Shown: positions 9,411 through 18,116 of the stretch, piece after piece | How positions within the stretch are numbered: the stretch's first letter is position 1 | Layout of the letters: each line of letters starts with the position of its first letter | Assembly (NCBI RefSeq): GCF_002159765.1 | Contig: NZ_NFJH01000004.1 | Location: 124,001-188,000, forward strand | Origin: Collinsella sp. An268 | GTDB taxonomy: Bacteria > Actinomycetota > Coriobacteriia > Coriobacteriales > Coriobacteriaceae | Direction of reading: 5' to 3' | Length of the DNA stretch: 64,000 nucleotides | Notes under the pieces: generated by a model | The model's input: only the letters and a program-made list of their open reading frames with translations | The model's database searches: none | Told to the model about the DNA's origin: nothing | Translations under genes and position numbers: made by a program

Positions 9411-10613
9411 CTAACGAGCGGCAGCATCCGCCTCGAGGCGCTCCACAAGGGCGCGCACGACGGCGATGGCGTCGCCCACCACCCGGTAGTGCGCCGCCCC
9501 AAAGATGGGGGCGCCCGCGTCCTCGTTGATGGCGATGACCGTCTTGGCGCCGCCGATGCCCGCTAGATGCTGGACCGCACCCGATACGCCCACGCTCACC
9601 AAGAGCTCCGGGGCCACGGAAACGCCCGTCTGCCCGATCTGGTGCGGATAGTCGAGCCAGCCCGCCTCGACAAGCGGACGCGTGCAGCCGAGCTGCGCCC
9701 CCAGAAGCTCTGCCAGGCGCCGCATCAAGGGAAGGTTTTTCTGCGACCCGATACCGCGCCCCACCACCACGAGCCGCCGCGCCTGCACAAGGGACGCGCC
9801 GACAGACGTCGGCGCGAGCGCGCGCAGGCGCACGCGCGACGCGGCACCGGGGGCCAGCGGGGCGGCGACCACCGCTCCCATACGCGACGGGTCGGGCTCG
9901 GGCGCCGCAAAGACACCGGGGCGCACCGTCGCCATCTGCGGGCGATGCGTCGGGCAGACGATGGTCGCCATGAGGTTGCCGCCAAAGGCGGGGCGCGTCT
10001 GCTGGAGAAGGCCCGTTTGGGGATCGATGGCGAGAACGGTGCAATCGGCGGTAAGGCCCGTCTGAAGCGTCACGGCCACGCGCGGTGCGAGCTCGCGGCC
10101 GAGGGGCGTCGCACCAAAGAGCACGATCTCGGGGCGCCCGGCGCGCACCTCGGCGCACACCCAACCAGCCAAGAGCTCCGGGTCGGCAGATGCGAAGCGC
10201 TCATCGCGGGCGAGCCGCACCTCATCCGCCCCACAGGCGATAAGGGTGGAGGCGAGGGCGCCGGGTTCGGACTCGGCAGCAGCCAAAAGCGCGACCACGC
10301 GGCACCCGCGCGCGCAGGCGAGCTCGCGCGCCTTGCCCACGAGCTCTATCGCAACCGGTGCAAGACCGCCCTCCCGCTCAACCTGTGCGAACACCCACAC
10401 ATCGTGCCACGAGGCGAGGTCCGCCGCATCCACCTGGGAGTGCTCGATGGCGATCGCGCCCACCGGGCAGGCGTCCACGCACGCCCCGCACAAGAGACAG
10501 CCATCGGTCGGATATGCCAGACGATCCCGCACCTCGATCCCCGCATTGCCGCAGGCGCGCACGCAGCGGCCGCATCCCACACAGCGCGCCGCATCGACCA
10601 CCAAACCCGCCAT
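9411..10613 (-). CDS. etfA: EtfA with N-terminal two-[4Fe-4S] ferredoxin domain (LctC-like)
   Basis: A 400-residue electron-transfer flavoprotein alpha subunit. The first 60 residues hold two cysteine clusters, CVGCGRCVRAC and CLLCGACVDACP, enough for two [4Fe-4S] centres; the C-terminal third has the FAD-binding GRGIGSQKN, GQTG and SGAVQH motifs. An EtfA carrying a ferredoxin domain is a feature of the electron-bifurcating lactate dehydrogenase complex (LctBCD) of Acetobacterium woodii. The ATG at 10613 is chosen because GGAGG lies six bases upstream and the ferredoxin motif follows immediately; the open frame continues upstream only as a shadow of etfB. It shares one base with the etfB stop. 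Confidence 0.9.
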   Translation of the reverse strand: MAGLVVDAARCVGCGRCVRACGNAGIEVRDRLAYPTDGCLLCGACVDACPVGAIAIEHSQVDAADLASWHDVWVFAQVEREGGLAPVAIELVGKARELACARGCRVVALLAAAESEPGALASTLIACGADEVRLARDERFASADPELLAGWVCAEVRAGRPEIVLFGATPLGRELAPRVAVTLQTGLTADCTVLAIDPQTGLLQQTRPAFGGNLMATIVCPTHRPQMATVRPGVFAAPEPDPSRMGAVVAAPLAPGAASRVRLRALAPTSVGASLVQARRLVVVGRGIGSQKNLPLMRRLAELLGAQLGCTRPLVEAGWLDYPHQIGQTGVSVAPELLVSVGVSGAVQHLAGIGGAKTVIAINEDAGAPIFGAAHYRVVGDAIAVVRALVERLEADAAAR

Positions 10614-11419
10614 CAGGACACCTCCGCTATGATCTGGACGAGGCGCGCCGCCTGCTCTGCCGGCGCACCGACCACCGGCACGGCGCGCGAGCGCTGCTCG
10701 GGGACAAACGAGCGCACCACCTGCGTGGGCGAGCCGGCAAGGCCGATACGCGTCGTATCCGCCCCCACCGCTTGAGCGGTAGCGACCGGCACCGGCGCCG
10801 TGGCAGCGGCGCGCACCCCCGCGATGCTCGGCATGCGCAGCTGCGCCGCCTCTTTGGCGACCGTGAGCACCGCGGGCAACGGCAGCTCGAGTTCCGCCAT
10901 CCCCCCATCTACCGCGGCGCGCACCAACACGGCTTTTTCGTCGCACGCCAGAATCTCCCGCACATCGGTCGCACAGGCGGCGCCGAGCGCCCCGGCAAGC
11001 TCCGGCCCGATCTGCGCCGTGTCCCCGTCGACCGCCATCTTGCCGCAGAGCACGAGCGCAGGCTCGCCCGCGCCCTTTGCCAACCGCGCAATCCCGCAGG
11101 TGAGGGCATAGGTGGTCGCCAGCGTGTCCGCCCCGGCGAACGCCCGGTCGGAAAGCAGCAGCGCCTCGTCCGCCCCGCGCGCCATGCAGTCGCGCAGCAG
11201 CGCCTCCGTCGCCGGAATCCCCATAGAGAGCACGCTCACCCGGCTCGGCTCGCCCGCCGCAACGCGGGCGTCGCACAGGCGGAGCGCGAGCTCGAGCGCC
11301 GTCGCATCGAACGGATTCACCACCGCCGCGCCGCCGTCGCGCACGATCGTGTGGGTCTTGGGGTCCATCTTGACCTCGGTGGAACCCGGCACCGCCTTTA
11401 CGCAGACCACGATATGCAT
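10613..11419 (-). CDS. etfB: EtfB, electron transfer flavoprotein beta subunit (LctB-like)
   Basis: A 268-residue beta subunit beginning MHIVVCVKAVPGS, the usual EtfB opening. The NPFDATALELAL segment and the DGDTAQIGPELA nucleotide-binding segment are the forms seen in bifurcating Etf proteins rather than in the mitochondrial type; this distinction rests on my recall of family alignments. The start is four bases after the stop of the dehydrogenase gene and the end overlaps etfA, so the three genes form one operon in the order dehydrogenase-etfB-etfA. Confidence 0.9.
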   Translation of the reverse strand: MHIVVCVKAVPGSTEVKMDPKTHTIVRDGGAAVVNPFDATALELALRLCDARVAAGEPSRVSVLSMGIPATEALLRDCMARGADEALLLSDRAFAGADTLATTYALTCGIARLAKGAGEPALVLCGKMAVDGDTAQIGPELAGALGAACATDVREILACDEKAVLVRAAVDGGMAELELPLPAVLTVAKEAAQLRMPSIAGVRAAATAPVPVATAQAVGADTTRIGLAGSPTQVVRSFVPEQRSRAVPVVGAPAEQAARLVQIIAEVS

Positions 11420-11423
11420 GATG

Positions 11424-13076
11424 CTAGGCACCCCCTTCGCCCGCAGCCGCACCGGCCCTCGCGCCCGGCACCGCGGGCACGCCCGCGAGCAAGGCCTCGT
11501 CAAACAGGTTGCCGCGGCCCAACTGACCCTGCGGGTCAAACACCTGCTTGACGCGCGCCATCTCCACCAGCGCCCGCCTCCCGTACATCTCCCGCAGAAA
11601 GTCCCGCTTCAGCTTGCCGACACCGTGCTCGGCGGAAACCGCCCCGCCCATGGCGGCCACCTCGCGCGCCCACCGGGCAAACAGGCGCTTGCCCGCCGCG
11701 TAATCCGACGCATCGCGCGGCAACACGTTGACATGCAGATGGTTGTTGCCGATGTGCCCCCACGCCGCGGCTTCGAGCCCGGCCTCGGCCAGCGTCGTGC
11801 GGTACAGAGCCACCACATCGTGCAGACGCTCGTCGGGAACCGCCATGTCGCTCCCCAGCTTGGTGACAGACGGGTCGATCCGCCGGCGCTCGTCGATAAG
11901 CATGTTGACGCTCTCCGGCACCGCGTGGCGGAAGAACGTGAGCGCCTCGCGATCCACATCGGTGCGCGCCACCCACGTCGACCGCTCGCTCGCGCCCACC
12001 TCCTCGAGCGCGGCGCCCACGCGCGCGAGGTCCTCCATGGCCTCGTCCTCCGTATCGCAGGCGAGCTCGACGTACAGGCAGGCGCGCGCCCCTGCGGGCG
12101 GCTCCACCAGCGAGGCAAACGCCGCACCGGCCGCGCGCTGGGCGCGCAGGATCCTGAGCGCCGCCTCGTCAAAGTATTCGAGCGCGCTCGCATGCGCCAA
12201 GCTGCGACGCAGAAGGCAGGTGGCATCGAGCACCTGACGCTCGTCGGCAAGAAAACAGCTCACCGCCCACGTGATCGCCGGCGCGGGCATGAGGGCGAGC
12301 TCGATCTCGGTGATGATGCCGAGGGTCCCGTCCGAGCCGATGATGAGGTCGAGGGCATCCATGTCGTCCGCCGCATAATAGCCCGAGGCGTTCTTGCATG
12401 CGGGCATCTCGTACGTCGGCAGGTCGATGGCAAGCGCGCGCCCGCCCTCGGTGGTAAGCGCGAGCGCACGGCCGCGGGCACGCGCCTCGCCGCGGCGAAG
12501 GGCCAGCACATCGCCGTCGGCGAGCACGAGGCGCAGCGCGCTCACGTGCCCGCGCATGGGGCCGTAGCGAAAGCTCCGCGCGCCCGAGGCGTTGCAGGCG
12601 GCCATGCCGCCCAAGCAGGCCGAGGTCTCAGTGGGATCGGTGGGAAACATCTGCAGGGGCGCGGCGGAGAGCGCCTCGAGCGCGCGAAGCGAGGCGTCGT
12701 CCCAACCGGCCGCGGGGATATCGCGGGCGGCGAGGTGACGGCGCAGGTCGAGCAGGACCACGCCCGGCTGCACGCGTAGGTAGAAGCGGCCCTCCTCATC
12801 CTGCCGGAGCCCGAGGTAGCGATTCATGCGCGACAGGTTCATCACGTGGCCGCCCGCGGGCACCGCGCCCGCCGCCAAGCCCGTGCGCGCGCCCTGGACC
12901 GTTACCGGCACCGCTTCCGGGGCAAGGGCGCGCAAGGCCTCGCGCACCTCCTCCTCAGACGTGGGAAACGAGATGGACTCGGCATGCCCGCGGCTGCGCG
13001 ATTCATCGCGCACGTAGTCCTCATACTCCGCCTCAAACGGGCGGATGAGCCCCTCTGCGACCGCGCCTCTCGCCAT
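11424..13076 (-). CDS. FAD-linked 2-hydroxyacid (lactate/glycolate-type) dehydrogenase, LctD-like
   Basis: A 550-residue oxidase of the GlcD/D-lactate dehydrogenase family, with a PCMH-type FAD domain at the N-terminus (the PVTVQGARTGLAAGAVP pyrophosphate loop; IIGSDGTLGIITEIEL) and an FAD-oxidase C-terminal domain with the metal-binding GHIGNNHLHVNVLP and the EHGVGKLK motif. It is the first gene of the operon with etfB and etfA. This suggests electrons from lactate pass to the Etf pair, which could drive NAD reduction at the cost of reduced ferredoxin (confurcation). Glycolate or 2-hydroxyglutarate are alternative substrates. No lactate permease is adjacent. Confidence 0.88.
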   Translation of the reverse strand: MARGAVAEGLIRPFEAEYEDYVRDESRSRGHAESISFPTSEEEVREALRALAPEAVPVTVQGARTGLAAGAVPAGGHVMNLSRMNRYLGLRQDEEGRFYLRVQPGVVLLDLRRHLAARDIPAAGWDDASLRALEALSAAPLQMFPTDPTETSACLGGMAACNASGARSFRYGPMRGHVSALRLVLADGDVLALRRGEARARGRALALTTEGGRALAIDLPTYEMPACKNASGYYAADDMDALDLIIGSDGTLGIITEIELALMPAPAITWAVSCFLADERQVLDATCLLRRSLAHASALEYFDEAALRILRAQRAAGAAFASLVEPPAGARACLYVELACDTEDEAMEDLARVGAALEEVGASERSTWVARTDVDREALTFFRHAVPESVNMLIDERRRIDPSVTKLGSDMAVPDERLHDVVALYRTTLAEAGLEAAAWGHIGNNHLHVNVLPRDASDYAAGKRLFARWAREVAAMGGAVSAEHGVGKLKRDFLREMYGRRALVEMARVKQVFDPQGQLGRGNLFDEALLAGVPAVPGARAGAAAGEGGA

Positions 13077-13431
13077 CGCACGCCCTCCTCTGCCGATTCG
13101 GTTTCAGCCACTGCTCAGAAGCGATTCATGGCTGCGCTTTAGTACACAAAAGTGCGTGCTGCCCATTTTACGGTCTTAACCGTTCTTGTCGAGCCCCATG
13201 CGCGCCTCGTAACGCTCCCGAAAGAATACGGCCCGCGCAAGATACCGCGCGGCACCTCGGTGCGCAGACCATGCTGCCGCCCCGCTGGCACCGCAACAAT
13301 TTTGACCCTTCTCCCGACACCCGTAAGCTGCCCGAATGAGACGCCCTTCAGGCGGCTGTCAGGGGACGGTAAGACGGCCGCGCTACGCTTCCCCCATCAA
13401 GCGCATTCCGCGCAGAGGATGGGAGGAGAGC
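13077..13431. other. Intergenic region between the lactate operon and a small divergent gene
   Basis: A 355-base gap holding the start regions of both flanking transcripts. A short inverted repeat, ACGGT-CTTA-ACCGT, lies near 13169-13182 in a T-rich patch and could be an operator for the dehydrogenase-etfBA operon. A weak plus-strand promoter-like pair (TTGACC, then TAAGCT 16 bases on) lies near 13301-13328. No open frame here looks coding, and there is no RNA gene that I recognise. Confidence 0.3.
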
Positions 13432-13707
13432 ATGGCACTGTATTGGCCCCACAGCAATGTTGCACTCGACGTTACGGACGACCCGCACAGCATGCCCGTC
13501 GACACAGACGCGTTTCCCCATATCCGCGTGGTTTCCGCCACGTGCGCCGAACTCCGCAACCCCGCGCTGCGCCGTCAGGTGGCAGAGCGCCTCGCCCGGG
13601 AGGCCCGCGGCTCGCACGCGCCGGGGGCCTTGAGCTCCCTTACGGCGCAGGCGCAGCTCCAGCGGTTCCTCGCCACGGCGTACCCGCCCTCAAGCGACGC
13701 CGCCTAG
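13432..13707 (+). CDS. Small hypothetical protein
   Basis: A 91-residue protein beginning MALYWPHSNVAL, preceded by GGGAGGAGAG at good spacing, which supports real translation. It is soluble and has no cysteine pair, membrane segment or motif that I recognise; the C-terminal half looks helical (RRQVAERLAREARG). It lies 90 bases upstream of the LytTR regulator on the same strand and may be cotranscribed with it. An in-frame start at 13336 exists but lacks a binding site. Confidence 0.5.
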   Translation: MALYWPHSNVALDVTDDPHSMPVDTDAFPHIRVVSATCAELRNPALRRQVAERLAREARGSHAPGALSSLTAQAQLQRFLATAYPPSSDAA

Positions 13708-13797
13708 ACGCGCACATGCGCTTCATGGCAAGGTGCTAAGATGCAGGGGCGCCGTTCGCGCGGCGCCCCTGCCAGCATGCGACGGAGAGGAGTCGTC

Positions 13798-14652
13798 ATG
13801 GACGCGAACAGCATCGATACGCCAACCCCCGTCGGCCTTGACGGCCCCACCGAAGACGAGCTTCTCGACCTCGTCGGCCGCATGGTCGCCGGGTCCTTCC
13901 ACCACGATTACTCCCTTTTGTTCTCGCACGCGACGGATGACTGCACGCTCATCAGCGCCTGCGGCCCCCTCTTTTCCGGTCTTGCGGACATGCGTGCGAA
14001 CCTCGGCAACAATCCCGACCTTCCCGATTTTCTCATCCGCGACGCCAGCTTTCGCATCGCCAGCGTGACGGCGCCCGATAACGTGATGGTGGTCGGCTCG
14101 TTCGCGATCTACTCGGATTTCTCCACTACAGAGGCCGTTGCCGCCGAGCATCTCAACGCCAGCTTTGGCCTGCGACGCGACGGGGGCGTCTGGCGCTTCT
14201 ACTTGGTTCACTTCTCCAAAGACGACGTTCAGCCCGACGGCAGCTACCACTTCCCCTTTGAGGTAAGCAAGCAGACCTATCAATACGTGCGCGCAATCAT
14301 CAAGGCGGGCACGGGCAAGCAGGCCGCGGGCGAGCGTATCGAGATCCCCTCGGGCAGCTCCACCGTCTACCTGGATCCGCAGCAGCTTATCTATGCCGAG
14401 GCGGACGGTAAGGCGACAAAGCTGCACCTCGTCGAAGAAACGGTCGAGGTGCGTCAGCTGCTCGCCGCCCTCGAGAAACTCCTGCCGCCCACGTTCCTCC
14501 GCATCTCGCGCAAGCACCTCATCAATTGCGACTACGTGATCAGCGTGTCGCCCGACGCCGTCGAGCTCGCCGGCGACGTGCGGCTGCCGCTCCCCAAGCG
14601 CACCACGGCGGCCATACGTCAGGAGATATCGCGGCGCACCCGCCGCCCCTAA
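13798..14652 (+). CDS. SnoaL-like sensor domain fused to LytTR DNA-binding domain
   Basis: A 284-residue protein. Residues 15-150 look like an NTF2/SnoaL-type cone fold (a 'ketosteroid isomerase-like' ligand pocket: EDELLDLVGRMVAGSF at the start, then alternating strands ending VWRFYLVHFSK). Residues 180-280 are a LytTR domain, with the strand YLDPQQLIYAEADG and the FLRISRKHLIN DNA-contacting segment. LytTR domains normally follow a response-regulator receiver; here a small-molecule-type domain takes that place, suggesting a one-component regulator. The start at 13798 follows GGAGAGGAG. It lies just upstream of the TerB/BrxD/helicase genes but ends 126 bases before them. Confidence 0.75.
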   Translation: MDANSIDTPTPVGLDGPTEDELLDLVGRMVAGSFHHDYSLLFSHATDDCTLISACGPLFSGLADMRANLGNNPDLPDFLIRDASFRIASVTAPDNVMVVGSFAIYSDFSTTEAVAAEHLNASFGLRRDGGVWRFYLVHFSKDDVQPDGSYHFPFEVSKQTYQYVRAIIKAGTGKQAAGERIEIPSGSSTVYLDPQQLIYAEADGKATKLHLVEETVEVRQLLAALEKLLPPTFLRISRKHLINCDYVISVSPDAVELAGDVRLPLPKRTTAAIRQEISRRTRRP

Positions 14653-14737
14653 CCGCCAAACCCGCCTTCCCGGGTCTCCCCCTTTGACGGCGCCGTCACC
14701 GTACCTCCTCATTACGAACATCTGTTTGTTACTGTGG

Positions 14738-14743
14738 TATGAT
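14738..14743 (+). promoter_or_regulatory. Extended -10 promoter element ahead of the TerB-domain gene
   Basis: TATGAT preceded by TGG forms an extended -10, which would partly excuse the poor -35. It lies 36 bases before the start at 14779, in a locally AT-rich patch. Confidence 0.35.
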
Positions 14744-14778
14744 GTATGGCTACCCCTACCGCAGAAGGAGGTGCGCGC

Positions 14779-16596
14779 ATGGCGGGACACGACGTCGATA
14801 TCCACGAGCTCATCGCTCGGCTCAACGCCAACGAGCGTATTCGCCAGAGCGCGCACTTCTCTTGCGGCGTCTACCGCGACGAGCCCATCGTGCGCACCGG
14901 GCGCCAGATGGCAACCTACCTGCCCGATCGATACCGCAAGATGCGCGCCATCTCGCGCTGGCAGGATCAGCCGGGCGGCGCGCGCGGTCGCTGGCTCTCC
15001 GAGGCGGAGCTCTTCTACCGCCAGGCGCGCTATATGGAGGATTTTGAAGACGACTGCCCGTACCGGGGCAATTTCGTCTCCTATTACCCCACGTACAACA
15101 ACATGAGCGACCGCCAGCTGCGCGGCTACTTCACCTGGCGCGCCGCGGTGCGCCGGGGCGAGGTCGCCCAAACGTCCACCTCGTTCGCCTACGTCTACCT
15201 CTACGAGCTCATCAACGGCATCGGCGTGGCGGACCCCTTGGACGGCTACCGCAAGCTGCGCGCGTTCTGGGATGCCTACCGCGCCTTCGCACCCGAGATC
15301 GACCGCAATGTCCGCACCTGGCTCCACGACTACGTCATCTACCACGGCCTCGACGCCGAGCTGTTGGCGGACGACCCGGTCCGCACCCTCGACCTCGAGC
15401 TTATCGCCATCGCCCGCACCTTCATGCCCTTCGACCCCGCCCTCGCCACCTGGCTCGGGCTCGACGAGGGTCCCGCGTCGCACACGGGCGGCGCCGTCGG
15501 CGTCCCCCCAACCGGCACCCGTCCCCCTGCCGCGCGCCCCGCACCCTGCGCGGAGCGCTCGACGGAGCGGGCGCTCCCCTTACCGCCCGACGCCGCCGGC
15601 GAGGAGCGCATCCTGGACGCCATCGAGCGCCACGCCTCGTATCGGCCCCGGTCCTCGCGCCTCTACCACGCGCACCCCGACGACCTCCGCCACGTGACCG
15701 CCGCCGTCTTTGTCCGCATGCTCGCCTATTATCGCAAGCACCGTTCGCGCGGCTTGGTTGAAAGCTCGTTTGGCGAGGAGGCGGAGATGGGCTACACGAT
15801 GTTTGGGTCGGCGGTCTTCTATGAGGAGCACGCGCACGCTGACGCCGACTACGCGCTCGACCCCATCCACCGCTACCGCTGCCGCCGCGGCCTCTGGACC
15901 TGCCGGCGCATCTACGGCGGACAGGGGCGCAGCAAAGCCTGGGGCGAGATCGCCCGGGCGACCGACTACCGCCTGCGCGCCGCCCTCTCGTTCGAGCCGC
16001 AGCTCAAGGAACCCAAGTGCCCCAAATACCTCGCTAAGATCATCGACCGCGAGATAGCGTCCTGGCTCGATTGGAAACGCGCCCACGCCCCGCGCGTCAT
16101 CGACATCGACCTCTCCAAGCTCTCGGGCATCCGCAGCGCGGCGGCCGAGACGCGGGAGGCCCTGCTCATCGACGAGGAGCGGGACGAGGGGCCGGTCGAG
16201 GCCTCCCCGACCGCCCGGGGCGAGGCAAAAGGGGCGGGAGCCCCGCTATCCGCTTCGGGCGGCACTGCCCTGCGCGAGACGCAGCCGTCGCCCCCCGTTC
16301 GTGCAGGGCTCGCGGACGGAGAGGCTCCCGTCCGTGCCGCAGCACCCGCTCAAGCGGCGGCGCGGCAAACGGCGACGGGCGGCCCGCTCACGGCTGAGGA
16401 GACCGCTTATATTGCCGCCCTTCTCGAGGGGAAACCGGAAAAGGCGCCTGCGGGCGCATCCGAGGACCTGATGGTCGACACCATCAACGAGAAGCTCTTC
16501 GACCTGCTCGGCGACACGGCCATCGAGTTCGGTGCCGCCGGGCCGTGCCTCATCGAAGACTACCGAGACGATATCCGGGAGTTGATTTGCCCATGA
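14779..16596 (+). CDS. TerB-N / TerB-C domain protein
   Basis: A 605-residue soluble protein. Residues 35-230 match the TerB-N domain (RYRKMRAISRWQDQPGG, then the helical SFAYVYLYELINGIG region). A proline- and alanine-rich linker follows at about 235-275, then a second helical domain with RLYHAHPDDLRHVTAAVF. The last 70 residues (LTAEETAYIAALLEG and INEKLFDLLGDTAIEF, ending LIEDYRDDIREL) match TerB-C. Such proteins are known from tellurite-resistance-like stress and defence loci, where they lie beside ATPases and helicases. It overlaps the next gene by four bases (ATGA), so the two products are likely made together. The start follows AAGGAGG. Confidence 0.82.
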   Translation: MAGHDVDIHELIARLNANERIRQSAHFSCGVYRDEPIVRTGRQMATYLPDRYRKMRAISRWQDQPGGARGRWLSEAELFYRQARYMEDFEDDCPYRGNFVSYYPTYNNMSDRQLRGYFTWRAAVRRGEVAQTSTSFAYVYLYELINGIGVADPLDGYRKLRAFWDAYRAFAPEIDRNVRTWLHDYVIYHGLDAELLADDPVRTLDLELIAIARTFMPFDPALATWLGLDEGPASHTGGAVGVPPTGTRPPAARPAPCAERSTERALPLPPDAAGEERILDAIERHASYRPRSSRLYHAHPDDLRHVTAAVFVRMLAYYRKHRSRGLVESSFGEEAEMGYTMFGSAVFYEEHAHADADYALDPIHRYRCRRGLWTCRRIYGGQGRSKAWGEIARATDYRLRAALSFEPQLKEPKCPKYLAKIIDREIASWLDWKRAHAPRVIDIDLSKLSGIRSAAAETREALLIDEERDEGPVEASPTARGEAKGAGAPLSASGGTALRETQPSPPVRAGLADGEAPVRAAAPAQAAARQTATGGPLTAEETAYIAALLEGKPEKAPAGASEDLMVDTINEKLFDLLGDTAIEFGAAGPCLIEDYRDDIRELICP

Positions 16597-18023
16597 CCGC
16601 CACCGCACCCGCGCCCCGCGTACCCAAGCGTGTCGCCGCCGTCATCTTAAACTCGCTCAAGGGCGGCGTCGTGCCGCGCATCGGCCTCCCCTACATCACC
16701 GTCGGGCGCGAGGTGGAGATTCGCGCGCTGCTGACCGACCTCGACCTCATCGCCGACGGCGGCGCCTCGTTCCGCTTCCTCGTGGGCCGCTACGGCGCGG
16801 GCAAGAGCTTCCTGCTGCAGACCATCCGCACCCATGCCATGGGTGAGAACTTCGTCGTCGCAGATGCCGACCTCTCGCCCGAGCGGCGCCTGCAGGGCGG
16901 TCAGGGGCAGGGCCTCGCCACCTACCGCGAGCTCATCCGCAACCTCTCCACCAAGACGCGGCCCGAGGGCGGCGGGCTCACGCTCGTGCTCGACCGCTGG
17001 GTCGCCGCCATGGACGAGGCGGACGAGGGCGCCCTCACCGCAGAGCTCGCCCCTCTCGAGGAGCTCGTCCACGGCTTCGACTTCGCCCGCATGCTCCGCC
17101 GCTACCGCACCGCCTGCCGCGAGGGCGACGACGAGACCAGAAGCTGCGTCATCAAATGGCTCCGCGGCGAGTACCGCACCAAGACGGAGGCGCGCAGCGA
17201 GCTCGGCACCACGACCATCATCACCGACGATGACTGGTACGACTACGTGAAGCTCTTCGCGCAGTTCCTCGTGGGCGCGGGCTACAAGGGGCTCCTCGTC
17301 CTCATCGACGAGCTCGTCAACCTCTTCAAAATCCCCAACACCGTCACGCGGCAGTACAACTACGAGAAGATCCTCACGATGTACAACGACACGCTGCAGG
17401 GCAAGGCGCACCACCTCGGCATCATCATGGGCGGCACGCCGCAGTCCATCGAGGACCGGCGCCGCGGCGTCTTCAGCTACGAGGCGCTGCGCAGCCGCCT
17501 CACGCAGGGACGCTTCGCCCGCGAGGACATGCGCGACATGCTCGCGCCCATCATCACCCTGCATCCGCTCACCTATGAGGAGCTGCTCGTCCTCATCGAG
17601 AAGCTGCAGCAGATCCACTCCGGTTACTTCGCCTACGAACCGCGCCTCACCGAGGCGGACCTCGTCTCGTTCCTCAAGATCGAGTTCGGGCGCGTGGGAG
17701 CCGACACGCACCTCACGCCGCGCGAGGTCATCCGCGACTTCATCGAGCTTCTGGACATCGCCTACCAAAACCCCGCGCTGCCGACAGGCGAGCTGTTGAG
17801 CGAGGTGGGCGCGAACCCCGCCTCCGCGGGCGCGGCGCCGCAACCCGTCTCTCCCATGTGCGGGAATGCCGCTTTCGGCCCCTCGGCAACCCCAAAGAGC
17901 GGAGATCTCGCACACGGGAACCAAAGTGCCGCCCCCCGCGCGAGCGCAGCGGACGGCACAGCCCGCGTCGCGCCGGGCGCCGTCCCGCACGACGCCGCGG
18001 AGTTCGCTGAGTTCACCATCTAG
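16593..18023 (+). CDS. BrxD-like P-loop ATPase (DUF2791 / 'BREX system ATP-binding' family)
   Basis: A 476-residue AAA-type ATPase with Walker A GRYGAGKSF near residue 70 and Walker B LLVLIDELVNLF near residue 240, followed by an arginine-bearing sensor region (GVFSYEALRSRL). This is the family of BrxD in type 2 BREX, where it accompanies a helicase. The last 65 residues are low-complexity and include a segment encoded by an imperfect DNA palindrome at 17853-17918. The start at 16593 overlaps the TerB-domain gene. No PglZ, PglX or BrxL gene is present in the window, so this is not a full BREX locus. Confidence 0.83.
   Translation: MTATAPAPRVPKRVAAVILNSLKGGVVPRIGLPYITVGREVEIRALLTDLDLIADGGASFRFLVGRYGAGKSFLLQTIRTHAMGENFVVADADLSPERRLQGGQGQGLATYRELIRNLSTKTRPEGGGLTLVLDRWVAAMDEADEGALTAELAPLEELVHGFDFARMLRRYRTACREGDDETRSCVIKWLRGEYRTKTEARSELGTTTIITDDDWYDYVKLFAQFLVGAGYKGLLVLIDELVNLFKIPNTVTRQYNYEKILTMYNDTLQGKAHHLGIIMGGTPQSIEDRRRGVFSYEALRSRLTQGRFAREDMRDMLAPIITLHPLTYEELLVLIEKLQQIHSGYFAYEPRLTEADLVSFLKIEFGRVGADTHLTPREVIRDFIELLDIAYQNPALPTGELLSEVGANPASAGAAPQPVSPMCGNAAFGPSATPKSGDLAHGNQSAAPRASAADGTARVAPGAVPHDAAEFAEFTI
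17853..17918. repeat. Imperfect palindrome inside the ATPase coding sequence
   Basis: The left arm begins CCCATGTGCGGGAATGCC and the right arm, read on the other strand, begins CCCGTGTGCGAGATCTCC; the arms stay similar for about 26 bases and share the run up to CCGCTTT/CCGCTCT. It encodes part of the low-complexity tail of the ATPase, beyond the conserved domain. It looks like an in-frame palindromic (REP-like) insertion. Confidence 0.5.
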
Positions 18024-18116
18024 CACCCGCCGCCGCGCTCGATGCGCGCAGGCGCCGCCGCAGCCTCGAGCATCCTGCCCGCCCCGACGCGCCGGCCCCA
18101 TCACGAGGAGACCCGC

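Noticed and set aside
10614-11276. Extension of the etfA frame upstream by about 220 residues
   Set aside because: The ferredoxin motif begins at the ATG at 10613 with a good ribosome binding site; the extension overlaps etfB and has no domain.
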